Made by a program: the position numbers and the translations under genes
DNA from: Austropuccinia psidii
Lineage: Eukaryota > Basidiomycota > Pucciniomycetes > Pucciniales > Sphaerophragmiaceae
Direction: 5' to 3'
Assembly (NCBI GenBank): GCA_023105745.1
Contig: JALGQZ010000001.1
Coordinates: 58,113,437 to 58,177,436, forward strand
Length of the DNA stretch: 64,000 nt
Part shown: piece by piece, positions 33,060 to 46,024 of the stretch
How positions within the stretch are numbered: position 1 is the first letter of the stretch
How the letters are laid out: each line of letters begins with the position of its first letter
The notes under the pieces: model-generated
What the model was told of the DNA's origin: nothing
Databases searched by the model: none
The model's input: only the letters and a program-made list of their open reading frames with translations

Positions 33060-34629
33060 GTAAAGAATTTTAATAAGGAAATATTTGTGTCAGATAAATT
33101 AGTTGAAGCACAAATTATCCCTGAATTAACATCAGAAATGAAGGAAGAACCTATTGAAATTTGAATTCAATACAGGGAAGCCTTTGCTTCTGATAATGAA
33201 CCACTTGGAGCTATCAAAGGCCATGAAGTAGAAACTATGATTAATGTGGAAAGACCTCAACCTCCACTATTAAGAAGACCAGCTTACACAGCTATCCTTA
33301 AAGCTAGAGAAGCATTGGAAACTCATATTGATGAGCTGATGAAGCTGGGAGTTCTTAGAAACGTTGGGCACAATGAAGAAGTAGAAGTCACAACTCCTGT
33401 AATCATTACTTGCAATAATGATAAATCAAGGATGGTTGGTGATTTTAGATAATTGAATAACACCTAAACTATCCCAAATAGGTATCCAATACCTAGAATT
33501 CATTAGAGTTTGACTCAATTATAAAAAGAAAAATTAATTACTTCTATGGATGCCCTTAAAGGTTTCAGTCAGAATGTATTGACACCTTATTCTAGGAATC
33601 TATTGAGAATAATGTATCATTGTGGTATCTTTGAATGCTTGAGGATGCCTTTTGGGATTAAAAATGCACCCTATCATTATCAAAGAATGATGAATACCAT
33701 TTTCCCACATGAATTATCAGAGGAATTGTTGATCATTTATATTGATGACATTATAATTTGTTCAGAAACCTGAGGTTGCATTGAGAGAGACTTTCATTAG
33801 TACTTAAGAAGATTACTCAGGTGAACATGAAAATATCTCTTTAAAAATGTAATTTTGGGTTTCAGGAGTTGAAAGCTCTAGGACATATGGTCTCAGGACT
33901 GAGCCTTGGTGTTGATAGAAAAGTGGCTTCAGTTTTACTGAAACAAATTCCCAGAGCAAAAAAGAAATGATGTCTTTCTTAGGGTTTGCCAGTTATTACA
34001 GGAAACACCTTAAAGATTTTGCAATCCTTTCCAAATAATTGTATAGAATTTGTTATCAAAAAACTGTCTTTGAGATGACACAGGAAATGATTCAAGCATA
34101 TGAAAAGATCAAGTATGCCTTGACTAATGCACCATTTTTATTGATGCCAGACTGAGAAATTCCTTTCAAGCGTCACATTGATGCATGTGGTGAAGGTCTA
34201 GGTGCAGCTCTTCATCAAGTTCAAATTGTCAATGACAAGCCTTATGAGGGTCCAATTTTTTTTATCTCAAGAAACATCAAACCTACTTAGAATAGATATG
34301 GAGCTAGCCAAATGAGGTGTATTTGCCTTGTTTGGTCTCTAGAAAAACTTCATCATTATGTTGATGGTAATGTGTTTGAAGTAATTACTGATTTTGATGC
34401 AGTGAACTTACTTCTTAACATGAAAACTCCAAAGAGACACATGTTAAGATGGCAGATTGCTATGCAGGAGTATGGAGGTAATATGACCATAGTGCAGAAA
34501 TCTGGAAATATTTGCAAGAATTCTGATGGCTCAAGTATATGGGCATTACCCAATAAATCTGAAAATCCTGCCTATGTTCCTACAAGTGCAGAACCTCAAA
34601 TTCCAATTGAAGGAATTAACATCACAGAT
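33060..34629 (+). pseudogene. C1 reverse transcriptase and RNase H, first part
   Basis: RT fingers lie at 33237-33452 (RPQPPLLRRPAY, KSRMVGDFR). The palm at 33546-33773 has the catalytic box YIDDIIICSET intact before a TGA at 33771. RT thumb and RNase H follow with stops. The frame 34312-34629 has [34 protein letters not shown] and the NSDGSS remnant of ADGLSR. After 34629 a foreign solo LTR begins. It is non-functional, although the YxDD box survives. Confidence 0.75.
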
Positions 34630-36068
34630 TTTCACAACCATGGCAATTCACCTCCTTGGATCTCCGTATGGCATATCAAGCCACCTTCCTTTTATGGCCA
34701 ATTGGCCATATCCATCACCATTGTCCAATATGGACACGTCATCATCTTATGGACCATTTGTCTTTTGGGGCCTTCATGGCCCTTCACCTCAATCCAGAAG
34801 CCATAGCGGCAATTTATGCCCAAATGGGTATTTCTGGTCATTTCTCTCAAAACCAGGGGAAATGGCCCAAATGGCTGTTTTTGGCCATTTGGGCTCATAA
34901 TGTGCATTTTTGCGCACTTTGCGCATTTTTGTGCACTTTGACGCAAAGTGTCCAAAAGACACTTCCCCGCCCTTTGAGCCAGTTTTTGGCTCAGAACCCA
35001 AAAGTGGCCAAAGACCCCAAAGGACCCAGAAACACCTTTCCAAGCTCTGAAGCCATCACATTCATCTTTTTCCCCTCTGTCTTTCCATCTCAAGACCTTT
35101 GGACTTAATCTTCTTTCCAATGAACCAATATGCCATCAATGATGTTACATATCATTATGCATCATTTTTCAACAGCAATCCAATGGTGGCAATATCAAAT
35201 GGTCATTTCAATATTCCAACATATCATCACGTCATCAAGGCACCCAATCATTCAGAGGACTCATCAAGGCTCAAGAGCAAGTTTTTCAGCGTCAAAGACC
35301 AATCATGCCATCAAGACGTCATTGGGTAATTTCATTCACAGTATTCCTCCAAGGCAATGATTTTCAACATTCTCAAGGGATTAAAGAGGCAGTTCATTCA
35401 TTCATTCATTCATTCGGCAAGTGTCAAAGCTTCACTCAATCCATCTTGGCAGCCACTTTCATTTCAATACAGTCTGGATCCATCAAGAACTGTATTTCAT
35501 TTTCAAGCATGGGAAATTCATTAAACCCAATTCAATCTCAATATTAGCCAGCTGTATTCATTCCCAAAACAATCAATACAGCCTCATGGATCAATACAGG
35601 TCAGTTTTCAGCCTGAAGAACTCAAGCTCCCAGCTTTTCACATATACCGGCTACCCTTTCCACCCTGGGGGGTTTTCCCCCAGTTAATTAATATATTTTG
35701 ATTTTATTTTGTCTTTATTTATCTTATCATTTTTGTTAAGTGAATACTGATATTATCAAGTAAGTCATTTAGCACCTTTTCTATTTTTCTTTCTTTGCCT
35801 GTCAATGGATATTTGGTGGTCATATCCTTACTAATTCCATTGTTCATTTTGGCCGGTTGAAAGAGTGATTAAGGACTTACTTGGTTGGCTCTTTGGCCAT
35901 TTGGCTTCTCTTTCCTGTCAATGAATCTCATCTTTGTACTTGCATATTTCTTGGAGGAATTTATTCTTTTATTTTTATTTTCTTTATTCTTTGGAGTCTT
36001 CCAAGTGAGTTCCCTGATTGCTGAGTGACAGGACACTCTTGTATTTCTGTCCAAGAGCCCCTGTGACA
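34630..36068 (+). repeat. Solo LTR related to chromovirus B, with CAGAT duplication
   Basis: The repeat starts TTTCACAACCATGGC and ends AGAGCCCCTGTGACA, matching the reversed B LTR tips (TGTAACAACC...CCCCTGTGACA). The second half is clearly similar to the B LTR (CCAGTTAATTAAT, GGTGGTCATATCCTTA). CAGAT flanks it on both sides (34625-34629 and 36069-36073), and the C1 frame resumes after it. At 1439 bp it is about twice the B LTR, so it belongs to a related but distinct family. No internal sequence is present: a product of LTR-LTR recombination. Confidence 0.85.
34903..34950. repeat. Short GCGCA/TGTGCA repeat inside the solo LTR
   Basis: About two units of a TTTTTG(C/T)G CACTTTG(C/A) pattern, followed by CACTTTGACGCAAAGTG, which is self-complementary. 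Confidence 0.5.
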
Positions 36069-36073
36069 CAGAT

Positions 36074-37629
36074 GTGGGTACAGAATTCTTTGAAGAAGCT
36101 AGAGAAAGCTAGAAGAAAGATAGGAATCTTCATATTCTTACTTCTCTACTTGAAAAAGATTTCAAAGATGAAGCTTTGGCTAATTCTCTGGATGATATTG
36201 GAAAGACATCTTATGAAAATGGAAGATTCCATTTATTTGATGGTATCTTATGTCATAGATTGAGACACACATGTGTCATGGTTTTATGTAGTAGAATTTT
36301 TCTCAACACAATACTATTAGAATTCCATGATAAAATCTGTTCTGGAAATCTGTCTTAAAACAGAACAATGGAAAGAATTAAGACATGTTCCTGGTGGCCA
36401 TGTTGGATGGAAGATGTCATTGAGTACTTCCATATTTTTGATATATGCCAGAAAGCCAATAAAGCTACTGGTAAAAGATTTGGTTTAATGATTCATATCC
36501 AAGACACAAGTACCCAATGGGAAGTGGTTCATATGGATTAGTTAACTTCTTCACCACCTGGAGGTGATAAGAGTTACAATGCATGTCTTGTTATTGTAGA
36601 CAGATATAGAAAAAATACAATCTTTTTACCATGTCATAAAGATGACACAGCAATGGATACAGCTATTTTGATTTGGAACAGATTCATATCCCACACTGGT
36701 CTCTTTAAAAATATCATCAGTGATAGAGACCCAAAACTTACATCAGCCTCATGGACTAATTTACTTGCACTTTTGGGTACAAAACTATCATTCTAAACAG
36801 CATCCCATCCAAAAACAGATGGGTTAGCAGAAAGAATAATTTAAATGCTTGGGGACATGATCCGAATATTTTGTGCTACTTGCCTGAAGTTTAAAGATTC
36901 TGATGGCTTTACCCATGATTGGTGTACTCTTATACCAACTTTGGAATTAGCCTATAAGACTTCTATCCATGCTTCAACAGGCAAGACTCCTGAAATGTTG
37001 GAAAAAGGATGGAACCCTCAACTTCCAGTTTATATCTTGAAGAAAGATTTAGTTGATATTCATCCAACTGCTTCAAGATTTAAGATATTGGTTGATAAAG
37101 TGAGACATTATGCAAATAAAAGAATGAATGATGCCTGTGAATATGCTAAACAGAAGTGGGATAAAACTCATAAAACCTCAGAATTCATAGTAGGGGACTT
37201 TATATTAGTTTCAACCTTGAACTTGAATATTATCAAAGGCCCAAAGAAATTGAAAGATTCCTTTGCAGGAAGATATATTATTAAAGCCCTTCATGGGAAA
37301 AATGAAGTACAAGTAAAACTGTAAAGAGAATTGGAAAAAACCATCCAACTTTCCCTGTCAGTCTAGTAAAGCATTACACTTCAAGTGACAAGGAATTATT
37401 TCCTTTGAGAAATGAAACACCCTTAGAAGTACCCCCACTTGACCAAAGGGAAGAGAAAAAACTACTAAAAGTCTTGAAAGAAAGGAGACTTAGGGGGAAA
37501 AATGAAAGAGAATGCTTAGTCAGGTAGAGAAATACACAAAATGAAGATGAATGGATTGCAGAAAGTAAAATACTTGATTCCCAAAAGTCTCTCAGAAGAT
37601 CCAGACAAGAGAGAAGACCAATTCCTTAA
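36074..37629 (+). pseudogene. C1 integrase remnant
   Basis: It resumes directly after the CAGAT duplication with the linker (TEFFEEARES). Integrase zinc-finger words follow in broken frames near 36400-36460, the core MDWVT reads MD followed by a stop near 36540, and then ISDRDPKLTSASW and DGLAERII. The frame 36845-37324 holds the C-terminal half (DGFTHDWCTLIP, STGKTPEMLEKGW). A chromo-like tail (ERRLRGKNERE) runs to about 37629. There are many stops. The sequence on to 37768 is 3' UTR with a TTTTTTTGGTAGTAGGGAA tract before the LTR. Confidence 0.75.
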
Positions 37630-37768
37630 TAAAACGTTTTAATTGTGTGCTTTACATACTTAAAAAGTATAGGTAGAGAGGTTGACCAGTGTATTATTCC
37701 CCTCCTAAATGAATTGGGGGTATACTACAAAAGAAAGTTGTGGTACATATTTTTTTGGTAGTAGGGAA

Positions 37769-37967
37769 TGTGAGCCTGTGAGGTATATATGACATACCCA
37801 TAAGGCCACAAATAAATTTATATACAGTTGATTCAGTCTTGAGCATAATTTCGGATTGAGTTTAGAATAAAACATAACAAAAGTAAGTATAAATTCTTTG
37901 GATAAAAAAAGTTATAATTAATATGCCATTTTTCCATTCTACACCAAAAATAACCTAGGGTACACCC
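37769..37967 (+). repeat. Start of C1's 3' LTR
   Basis: Aligns with 27646 onward (TGTGAGCCTGTGAGG) and breaks off at 37967, where the reversed LTR of C2 begins. The flank CACCC (37963-37967) is the left side of the C2 insertion. Confidence 0.8.
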
Positions 37968-39920
37968 TGTAAGGTTTGACTATGAGACAATAAGTAAAAA
38001 TTACTAATGGTTTACTTATTGTACTATGAATTTCCTTATAAATAAAATAAATAAGATAAAAAATAATTATACTAATAAAGAATTATTATAATTATGGCAT
38101 AAAAAATGATTATATTATTAAATAAATATAATAATATAATAAATAAATATATTAATAGATGATAATTGATATATTTGAAATTGCTTTATCATTGTTACCA
38201 ACAATTAATAAAGGCATAAAAAATTGTTTTTTATTAATAAAAATCATTAATAACAATAATATTACTAATATTAAGGTTATATATTAATATGCATACTATT
38301 TATATAAATTAAAAAATTATTGATATTAATAATAAAGAGAAATTATTATAATAAGAGAAAATAACCTACTTTTGATGCTTAATATAATAATTTTGAATGG
38401 ATTCATGCCACATAATGTAAACACAACTTATTCAAATTGTATTTACAAATAAAAATGAAAGAAATTACAAATTTTATTGATTTTACATGGAAATGAGATT
38501 TTTAAGAGAATTATGACAAAACAAGAGAAAAATTGGAGTAATCACATCAAGAATGATTACTATAGTAAGGATAACTTTTGGTCTTTGATAATAGAAGAGA
38601 TTTATATATAAAGAATGAAAGATTTTACCTTTGGATTGAATTGTTTTGATGCATCTGCGGGGGAAATAGAGTAAAAAGAGCTCTATTTATAGTGAATAAA
38701 TCCCTTCTAGAGTCCAGTAGGCTTCTAGTGGACATTTACCAATGGTATCCACTGGAAATGATCAGTATTTTAAGGTTTAGTGAAGATTATGTCATGATCA
38801 AACCATCTTATCTCATTATTACCCCATTATTTAGAGCTATCACTATACCTCTAAGTTTGATGACATCATAGGCTTGAAAGAAGCCTAGACTTCGTGGATT
38901 TCCTTAGTATTAATCATAATAAGATAGTATTCACCAGTTGTGTTACTTATATAACTGTCAAGATTAAAATAGGATTACAGTGAGTGATCATAAATGATCA
39001 GTTTTAAGCTTAAACTTTGATAATTAATAACTTGTGAGTTATACACAATAAAGCTATACTGAGAGTGAGTTTGGAAGGCTTGGCATGTACTTATTAGACT
39101 TCCAAGAGAAATCCATTAAATAATCAAAACTATATTTTTGATGATTTTTCTTGTAACTCATTTTTTCTGTCAAAATTCAATATTTTAAACTTCAAACCTT
39201 GATTTCAAGGGGTTATACCTTGAGCATTATAATGAAACTAGATAATTCTTCATGTATGAGCTAGTAGAATCTGACTGTCTATTTTTTTCTAAATTTGGAT
39301 CACTTTCACAACAAAGTGGTCAACAGCTCCAGTGATTTTGTTCAATAAGTCATTACAAGCTTTAATCTTGTTTATAAATTTTGAAATAAAGTTCATATCT
39401 GTGTCTGTACAGCAATTACATGGTGAATTTACTTTTTGCTTAAATCTCTATCTTGTATATTTCAAGAGATATTAGCTAAAAACCATGGATATATTCATTG
39501 ACCAAAAAAGTGCATATATTCAGCTTAATTCCTTAAGTATTGACTTTAGAGAATTGCCATATAATTGTTTCATGTGTGGTCTTTTATGTATAATCCAATG
39601 GTACAACTCATTTCAAATTCTGTCTCATTTGTTTCTGGGCTAAATAAGTGTTTGTGTCCTTTTTAGGGTATTATTACTTATTCTTCAGTAATTATTGACT
39701 TTTCAAATATGCCATAAAAATGACATATGTGTATTTTCACATGGGGAATCTAATGGTGAAATTTGTTTCAAATTTTTACTCATTATATTCTTAGTTAATC
39801 AAGATTTTGTACCTATATATGGTATTCTCACTAGCTTCAAGATAATTATTATAAGTATAATTATCATAGAATTTTTCTTGTGACCTTTTTGGATATGTGG
39901 TCATATCTCAAAGGCTCACA
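37968..39920 (-). repeat. 3' LTR of C2 (1953 bp)
   Basis: Plus-strand left tip TGTAAGGTTTGAC and right tip AAAGGCTCACA, the family-C ends in reverse. It is extremely AT-rich between 38040 and 38400. The neighbouring ACCTACCACAAAAAAAC is the reversed polypurine/T-tract also seen before the C1 and C3 3' LTRs. Confidence 0.8.
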
Positions 39921-40038
39921 TTACCTACCACAAAAAAACATTGTACCAAATTCTGATAGAGATAATTAGAGTATCATCCACTGTCCTACCTCTTCAAAAG
40001 ACGTTTTTAGTCTTGAAGCTCAATAATGCTTGATTTTT

Positions 40039-41520
40039 CTATTCTTTAGGCTTTCTTTCATGTCTGAACCTTCTGAATAGTTTATCAGCATTTGTTATAT
40101 TCTTCTCAAGTAGCCGTTTATCTTCTTGAGCTGGATTTCTATACCTCGCAAGGTATTCCCTTTCTCTTTTGTTTCTTGTCCTTCTTTCTTTAAGGACTTT
40201 CACAATTTTCTTTTCTTCTCCTTCTTCTAAAGGAAGTATTTCAAGTGGGGGTTTATTTCTTAGTGGAAATAGTTTCTTGTCACTTGAGCCAAATGGCTTT
40301 ATCAGAATTACAGGGAAAACTGGGTTTTTGTTCATTAATTAACCTGTGATCTCTAGCTGCACAGCATTAGGTCCATGTAGTTCTCTTATCATAAATGGTC
40401 CTGCAAAGGAATATTTCAATTTCTTTGGGCCTTTTATATTATTGAAATTGAGAGTTGACACTAGGATCAAGTCTCCTATTTTGAAGTCAGGTGGCTTATG
40501 ACTTTGATCCCATCATTCTTTTGCATACTTGAAAAAATCTTGCATACATCTGTTTGCATGGTGTCTTTCTTTGTCAAGCCTTAAATTGAAGCTACTTGCT
40601 TCTGGGTGTATATCCACTAATTCCTTCTTGAGGGTATGATAAGGAAGTCTTGGATTCCAGCCTTTTTGTAGCATTTATGGTGTCTTTCCAGCTGAAGAAT
40701 GGATTGATGTTTTATACGGCAGTTCAAGAGCTGGTATTAATGTACACCAATCATGGGTAAAGCCATCAGAATCTTTGAGTTCTGGGCCATAAGCACAGAA
40801 TCTCCTGATAATGTCTTCTAAGTTCTGTATTATTATTTCTGCTAGACCATCAGTTTGGGGATGGTAAGCTGTTGAGAACAATAATTTTGTTCCAAAAAAG
40901 TTATGGAGGTTTGTCCATAATGCTGAAGTGAATTTTGGGTCTGTATCACTTGTGATGTTTTGAAATAAGCCTGTGTGGCTGATAGCTTTATTCCATATAA
41001 TTATGGCTGTGTCCATAGCTGTTTCATCCTTGTTAAATGGTAACAACATTGGAGTTTTGCTTTATCTGTCAACTAATACTAGGCATGCATTATGAATTCT
41101 ATCTCCTCCTGGAGGTAAGGCTGTTACCCAATCCATGTAAACTATTTCCCAAGAGGATTTTGGTTACTGTATTTGGATCATAATTCCAAATTTCTTTCTT
41201 GTGGCTCTGTTTGCTTTCTGGCATATGTCTCAGGTTTGGCAGTATTTTGCAACATCTTTCTTCCAATTTGGCCACCAAGAGCAGGCTTTTACCCTCTCTA
41301 GTGTTCTGCCTTCTGGGAGATGTCCAGCTGCAACACTATAATGACATTCATTTAGTATAGTGTTTATCAGATTTCTATCTTTTAAAGCCATAACACTTGT
41401 ATGTTTAGTTCTATGATAGAGGATTCCATCAAGGAGGTGGAATCTTCCTTCATCATATGCTTTTTTCCATATTTCATATAGTGTTGATGAAAGTGATGGG
41501 TCTTTACAGTCTTTCATTAG
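40039..41520 (-). pseudogene. C2 integrase (broken)
   Basis: From right to left on the plus strand: the zinc-finger region 41230-41517 (CHYSVAAGHLPE, WWPNWKKDVAKYC); the core 40675-41049 (SDTDPKFTSALW, where SDRD is usual, and DGLAEIIIQ with Glu kept); and a chromo-like tail 40039-40335 (REYLARYRNP, RRFRHERK). Stops and frame changes separate the parts. The position directly upstream of the 3' LTR is normal. Confidence 0.72.
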
Positions 41521-41615
41521 GAGTCAGCATAGGATATGGCAGTTTTTTTCCATTCTATAGATTTCTTTAACTTGGTTAAAGAATTCTGTGCCTATATCTG
41601 TAACACATATGCCTT

Positions 41616-42814
41616 CTATATGGTGATCTTCCTGTGGTACCCATTCTTTATTTTCAGGGGTATTTTCCAGAGCCCATCTGCATTTTGATGAATATTAGCT
41701 GATTTAGGAACTATAGTAATGCTTACTCTATATTCTTGGATGGGAATTTGACATCTTAGAGTATTTCTATTTGGAGTTTTAATGTTTAATAAAGATTTTA
41801 CAGCATTGCAATCTGTAATTACATCAAAAACTGTTCCATCAAAATAATAGTTTGGTTTTTCCAAAGCCCACACTAAGCAGAGGAATTCCATTTGGATTTC
41901 CACATACCTTTCTTCTGTTGGCTTTATTGGTCTTGAAATAAAGAAAATTGGTCCTTCAACAGGTTTGTCATTGATGATTTGTATCTGGTGTAGTGCAGCA
42001 CCTAGTCCTTCTCCACAAGCATCAATGTATAGTTTAAAAGGATGCTTCAGATCTGTAATTAGAAGAAATGGGGCATTTATGAAGCAATTTTTCAATTCTT
42101 CATATGCCTTGACTCTTTCTTCAGTCATCTAATAGACTGTCTGTTGGTCACAGAGCTTATACAAGGACTTAGCAATTCTTGCAAAATCTTTTATATGCTG
42201 TCTGTAATAAACAGCAAATCCTAGAAATGATTGCATTTCCTTTTTGGTTTGGAGAATTGGCTTCAATAGTACTTCTGCTACTTTGTTTTTATCTATGCCC
42301 AAACTTAGTCCAGATACAACATGTCCTGGTGCTTTCAGTTCACTGTATGCAAAATGGCACTTTTTCAAGGAAATTTTCATGCTTACTTTTACTATCTTTT
42401 GCAAGAATCTGTCTTGTCTTGTTAGGTGACTATCCCAAGTTTCTGAGCAAACTATAATATAATCAATAAAGATGATTAACCCTCCTTCTGACAATTCTTC
42501 AGGAAATATGGTATTTATCATTCTATGATAATGGGAAGGTGCATTTTTTATGCCAAATGGCATTCTCAGATATTCAGAAGTTACACAGTGGACTATTATC
42601 CTCAGTAACCTTTTGGAATTGTCTGTTAAGACATTTTGATGGAAACCCTTTAAAGCATCCATGGCTGTGATGAACTTAGCCAGAGATAGTTGTGTTAATG
42701 TCTCATGGCTTCTGGGTATTGGTTATCTGTCAGGGATAGTATAGGTATTTAGAGCTCTAAAGTCCCCTACCATCCTTGATTTTCCATTATGCCAGGTTAT
42801 AATGACAGGTTTAG
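41616..42814 (-). pseudogene. C2 reverse transcriptase and RNase H (broken)
   Basis: RT palm lies at 42129-42662 ([24 protein letters not shown]). The catalytic box reads FIDY instead of FIDD (second Asp to Tyr, codon 42459-42461). RNase H lies at 41616-42128 ([28 protein letters not shown]). A TAG separates the two frames near 42129. RT fingers run on to 42814 (for example the MVGDFRALNTYTI region in reverse near 42740-42800), where A3 cuts in. Confidence 0.75.
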
Positions 42815-44228
42815 TGTCAGGTTGAGTCTATGAAGAGGCTACAATAAAGAGTATTTACAACCTAAATTATGACTATGACATGGATAATAATATTAAAAAT
42901 AGGTTTTTTATAAAATAAAAGGGCTTTACTAATGATTATTAGTGGTGTTGAGCACTGTTGAAAGCCCTGGGTGCAGCTTTACCTGTTGGGTTACAATAAT
43001 AAAGTCTAAAATACTAAGTTTTATAGTATAACCTGATTTTTTTCCAAGAGTATAGCTGTTTTTGACAGTTTTGCTACGTAGGAGTTCAACAGCAGGATGG
43101 GGATTCCTTTTATGGCAGTGAAAAAGCCTCCTTTTATCCTGAAATGGGGTGAAAAGGCTGCTAGACCTTTTCACATAGAGGAAGTGAAGATTTTTCATTC
43201 TCAAGGATGGGCTTGTGGTTTGAAAAAGGCCTGTATAGCCTTTATTGGGCTCAGATGTGGTTTCAAAACCACATCTTGGCTGTTTTCACCAATACAGGGT
43301 GAAAACTTTCCTCTGGGGACCACACAGCCTGATTCTGACATGTATGATGTGTAGAATGCTGTACAGAGCCTGTATGGGACCCCAGTATTGAATAAACTGT
43401 GAGGTATTGAAGTAAAAACAAGATTATTTGTCTGTTTGACGCCTCATAATCAAAGTTATGGCATATTATCCCATGGTAAGGCTGTATTGGCCAAAATGGG
43501 GAATTTCGACCTTAAAACAGCCATAGCTTTCTCAGTTTTTGAGATATCAACCCCAACATTAGTTCGGTGTGTAGCCCTATAAGTGATCTACACATTGGAA
43601 CATCCTTTGATATGGCTATCATTAAATATGGAAAAGGTATCCCATGTACATGATTTTTGTACATATGCATGTTTAAGGCAAAAGCTGTATTGGGCTTGTT
43701 TGCCTTATAGCTTTTGTTCTGTATGAGATCTGGGGAAAAAATGGAACCATCAGATAGCCCTGATTGTGCTTCTTCCAAAAAGACCCCACTTTAGGTATCT
43801 CACTCTAAAACTGTAGAGGTTAGATGGGAGGTGAATATTTTATTCAACCTTACTTGGCCTGAATTTGGCCACAACTTCTGTAATACTAGTGCTAGCTCAG
43901 TTTGGCTGATACCAGTGGATAGCCCTGACTTAGAGATTCCGTGTAAAAACCCATTTGACGGGGTTAAGCCTCTTACTCTTTATTTCAGATGAGAGGTGAA
44001 AATTAAGGTTTATGCTCCGCAACAACTTTGAGCAGTAATAGCTTTGTTATTCTTTGTCCTATGGTGATGGGACTTGTATATTTGGGAAGTGGTGAGTTTT
44101 CTCTTTCTTTTGATATCTTTTGAACTGATTTGGCCCAGCTCCATGTTTTGGTGGTATCTTGGCTTTACCATTGATTTATGGTATTTGGCTGTCATGCTTG
44201 TGCTCTGGTTTTGAGTTGCAGGCTGACA
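42815..44228 (-). repeat. 3' LTR of A3 (1414 bp)
   Basis: Reversed family-A tips (TGTCAGGTTGAGTC and GGCTGACA). The plus-strand TACCCTACCTCT beyond it is the reversed polypurine tract AGAGGTAGGGTA. Confidence 0.87.
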
Positions 44229-44327
44229 TACCCTACCTCTAAAAAAGGCTCATCATTGATGAGACTTCTCAGTCCTCCTAGAGTGTCTGCATCTCCTTAA
44301 ATGAAGGTTACCATCTGGTATTGCATC

Positions 44328-45955
44328 TTATACCAACCATTTGTCCTTATCAGCTGTCTGGTTCTTGAATCTGACTAAGTACTGTCTCTGATCCTTACAG
44401 TTAAGTCTGATATTCCTGGCCTTTATGATTTTCTTCACTGGTATAGGGGAATCCTCTTCTTCCACTATTTCTGGTGGTGTGGGGTTCCTCTTCCTGGAGG
44501 GGAATTTATCCTCCTCTGTCTGGAAGTATGGCTTGACTAAACTCAGTGGAAAGACTGGGTGTTTCCTGGAAAATTCCTTTGTGAGTTTGACTTCCACTGC
44601 ATTTTTCCTTATCAATTTAATGATAGTGATGGGCCCTACAAATGAGTCTCTCATTTTCTTGGGTCCTTTGAGGTTATTAAAGCTAAGTGTAGACACTAAC
44701 ACTTTGTCCTCTTCTTTAAAGTCAGGTTCCATGTGTGATTTGTCCCACCTTTTCTTATTATGTTCTTTTGCCTCAGCTATGCATTTGGCAGCTGTGTCAC
44801 AAGCTTTCTTCCACATTTCATGGAAATCTTTGGCTGTGGGGTGGATGGTCAGAAGATATTTCTTTAGGTGATCTACATAAAATGGGAGATTCCACCCTTT
44901 CTCTACCAGTGCAGGTGTTTTTCCTGTGGTAGAGTGCTGACTTGTGTTATAAGTCAGCTGGACTGCTGGTAGAAGGGTAACCCAGTCATGGGTGTAACCT
45001 TCATGGTCCTTGTACTTCATGCCATAGGCACAGAATATTCTAAAGATGTCCTTCATTGTCTGGATGATCCTTTCAGCTAATCCATCTGTTTGTGGACGGT
45101 AAGCTGTAGAAAAGCAAGTTTAGTACCAAGCATTTCATAGAGGTTGGTCCAAAATTCAGATGTGAACTTTGGGTCCCTATCACTGATGATAATCTTAGGG
45201 ACTCTACAGGTGGATATGATGTTGTTCCAGAATAACAGAGAAGTATCCATGGCTTTGTCTTCCTTGTGACAAGGTAGGAACCTCATAATCTTGCTGAACC
45301 TATTAACTATGATTAAGCAGGCATTGAAGTTTTCTTTACCTCCTGGGACAAGTCCTGTAACCCAGTCCATGTTGATGGTTTCCCATGGGTGTTTGGGTTC
45401 TTCTATGTGGTGAAGTAACCCATACTTCTTCCCATATTTTCTGTTTGCCTTTTGGCATACTTAAAAAGTGTTGATGTATTAACTCAACTCTGGTTCCCAT
45501 CTGTGCCACCAAGCAATGCTTACTACCCTTTCTTTGGTCCTATCTTCACTCATGTGTCCCATGTAGGGGCAATCATGGCATTCCTGTAGGATCAAAGATA
45601 TATGGTCTCTGTCTACTACTGTGAGTGCATTAGTGTGCTTCTCTCTATGGTAGAGCAGGCCATCTATAAGGAAAAATATATTGTCCTTATAGTCCCTCAA
45701 CCAGGGTTCCTCTAACTGGGATTCCAGTTTTGGGCTCCTGTATTTTTGTTGAAGGAGTTGGAACAATATGCCACACTGTTTGTGTTTGACATATGTCTTC
45801 ATCACTGCATTGAATAACTCAGTGTGCAACTCTGAGGAACCTACTCCCAGTATGAGAGTTTCTGTTCCTTCTGAGTTAGTGTTTCCACTGTCTGGGGTAC
45901 CACTTTCAGGTTCCCACTCAGAAAATCTGAAGTTTTTCTTCCTGTCTATTCCCAT
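44328..45955 (-). pseudogene. A3 integrase with chromo-like tail (frameshifted)
   Basis: The frame 45479-45955 holds the linker and the zinc-finger start ([35 protein letters not shown]). The frame 45077-45370 holds [15 protein letters not shown] and [13 protein letters not shown] 1-bp change near 45110 shifts the frame before DGLAERIIQ, whose Glu is kept. The frame 44328-45056 holds the C-terminal half and the tail IIKARNIRLNCKDQRQYLVRF, a divergent chromodomain-like segment. Few lesions are present, so A3 was one of the better preserved copies before C3 and C4 landed in it. Confidence 0.78.
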
Positions 45956-46024
45956 GAAATGGATAGGAATTCTAGCTGCTACTTCAGGGTCATAAGCTGG
46001 GTTGCTTTTGACATTATCAAGTGG

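Larger units (their letters stand above)
27646..37967 (+). mobile_element. Element C1: Ty3/gypsy family C, decayed
   Basis: C1 comprises a 5' LTR (27646-29770), leader, gag-pol remnants and only the first 199 bp of its 3' LTR (37769-37967) before C2 interrupts it. It is inserted in the copia RT. Many stops and frameshifts, and roughly 80-85% similarity between the LTR starts (eye estimate), make it old. A chromovirus-type solo LTR (34630-36068) splits its RNase H/integrase region. Confidence 0.85.
37968..42814 (-). mobile_element. Element C2: reversed family-C element, truncated by A3
   Basis: A reversed LTR (37968-39920) is followed in minus-strand order by the integrase tail, integrase, RNase H and RT to 42814, where the reversed LTR of A3 interrupts it. 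Its LTR is of the 1.9-kb subtype (start TGTGAGCCTTTGAG), closer to C4 than to C1 or C3. Confidence 0.8.

Noticed and set aside
34692..35120. Open frames inside the solo LTR (both strands)
   Set aside because: They lie wholly inside a 1439-bp solo LTR defined by matched ends and a target duplication. The products show no domain.
44425..44871. Plus-strand frame of 148 codons opposite A3 integrase, and similar ones near 23515-23932
   Set aside because: These are shadows of the minus-strand integrase C-terminus; the same mirror frame appears in both family-A copies because the coding strand is conserved.
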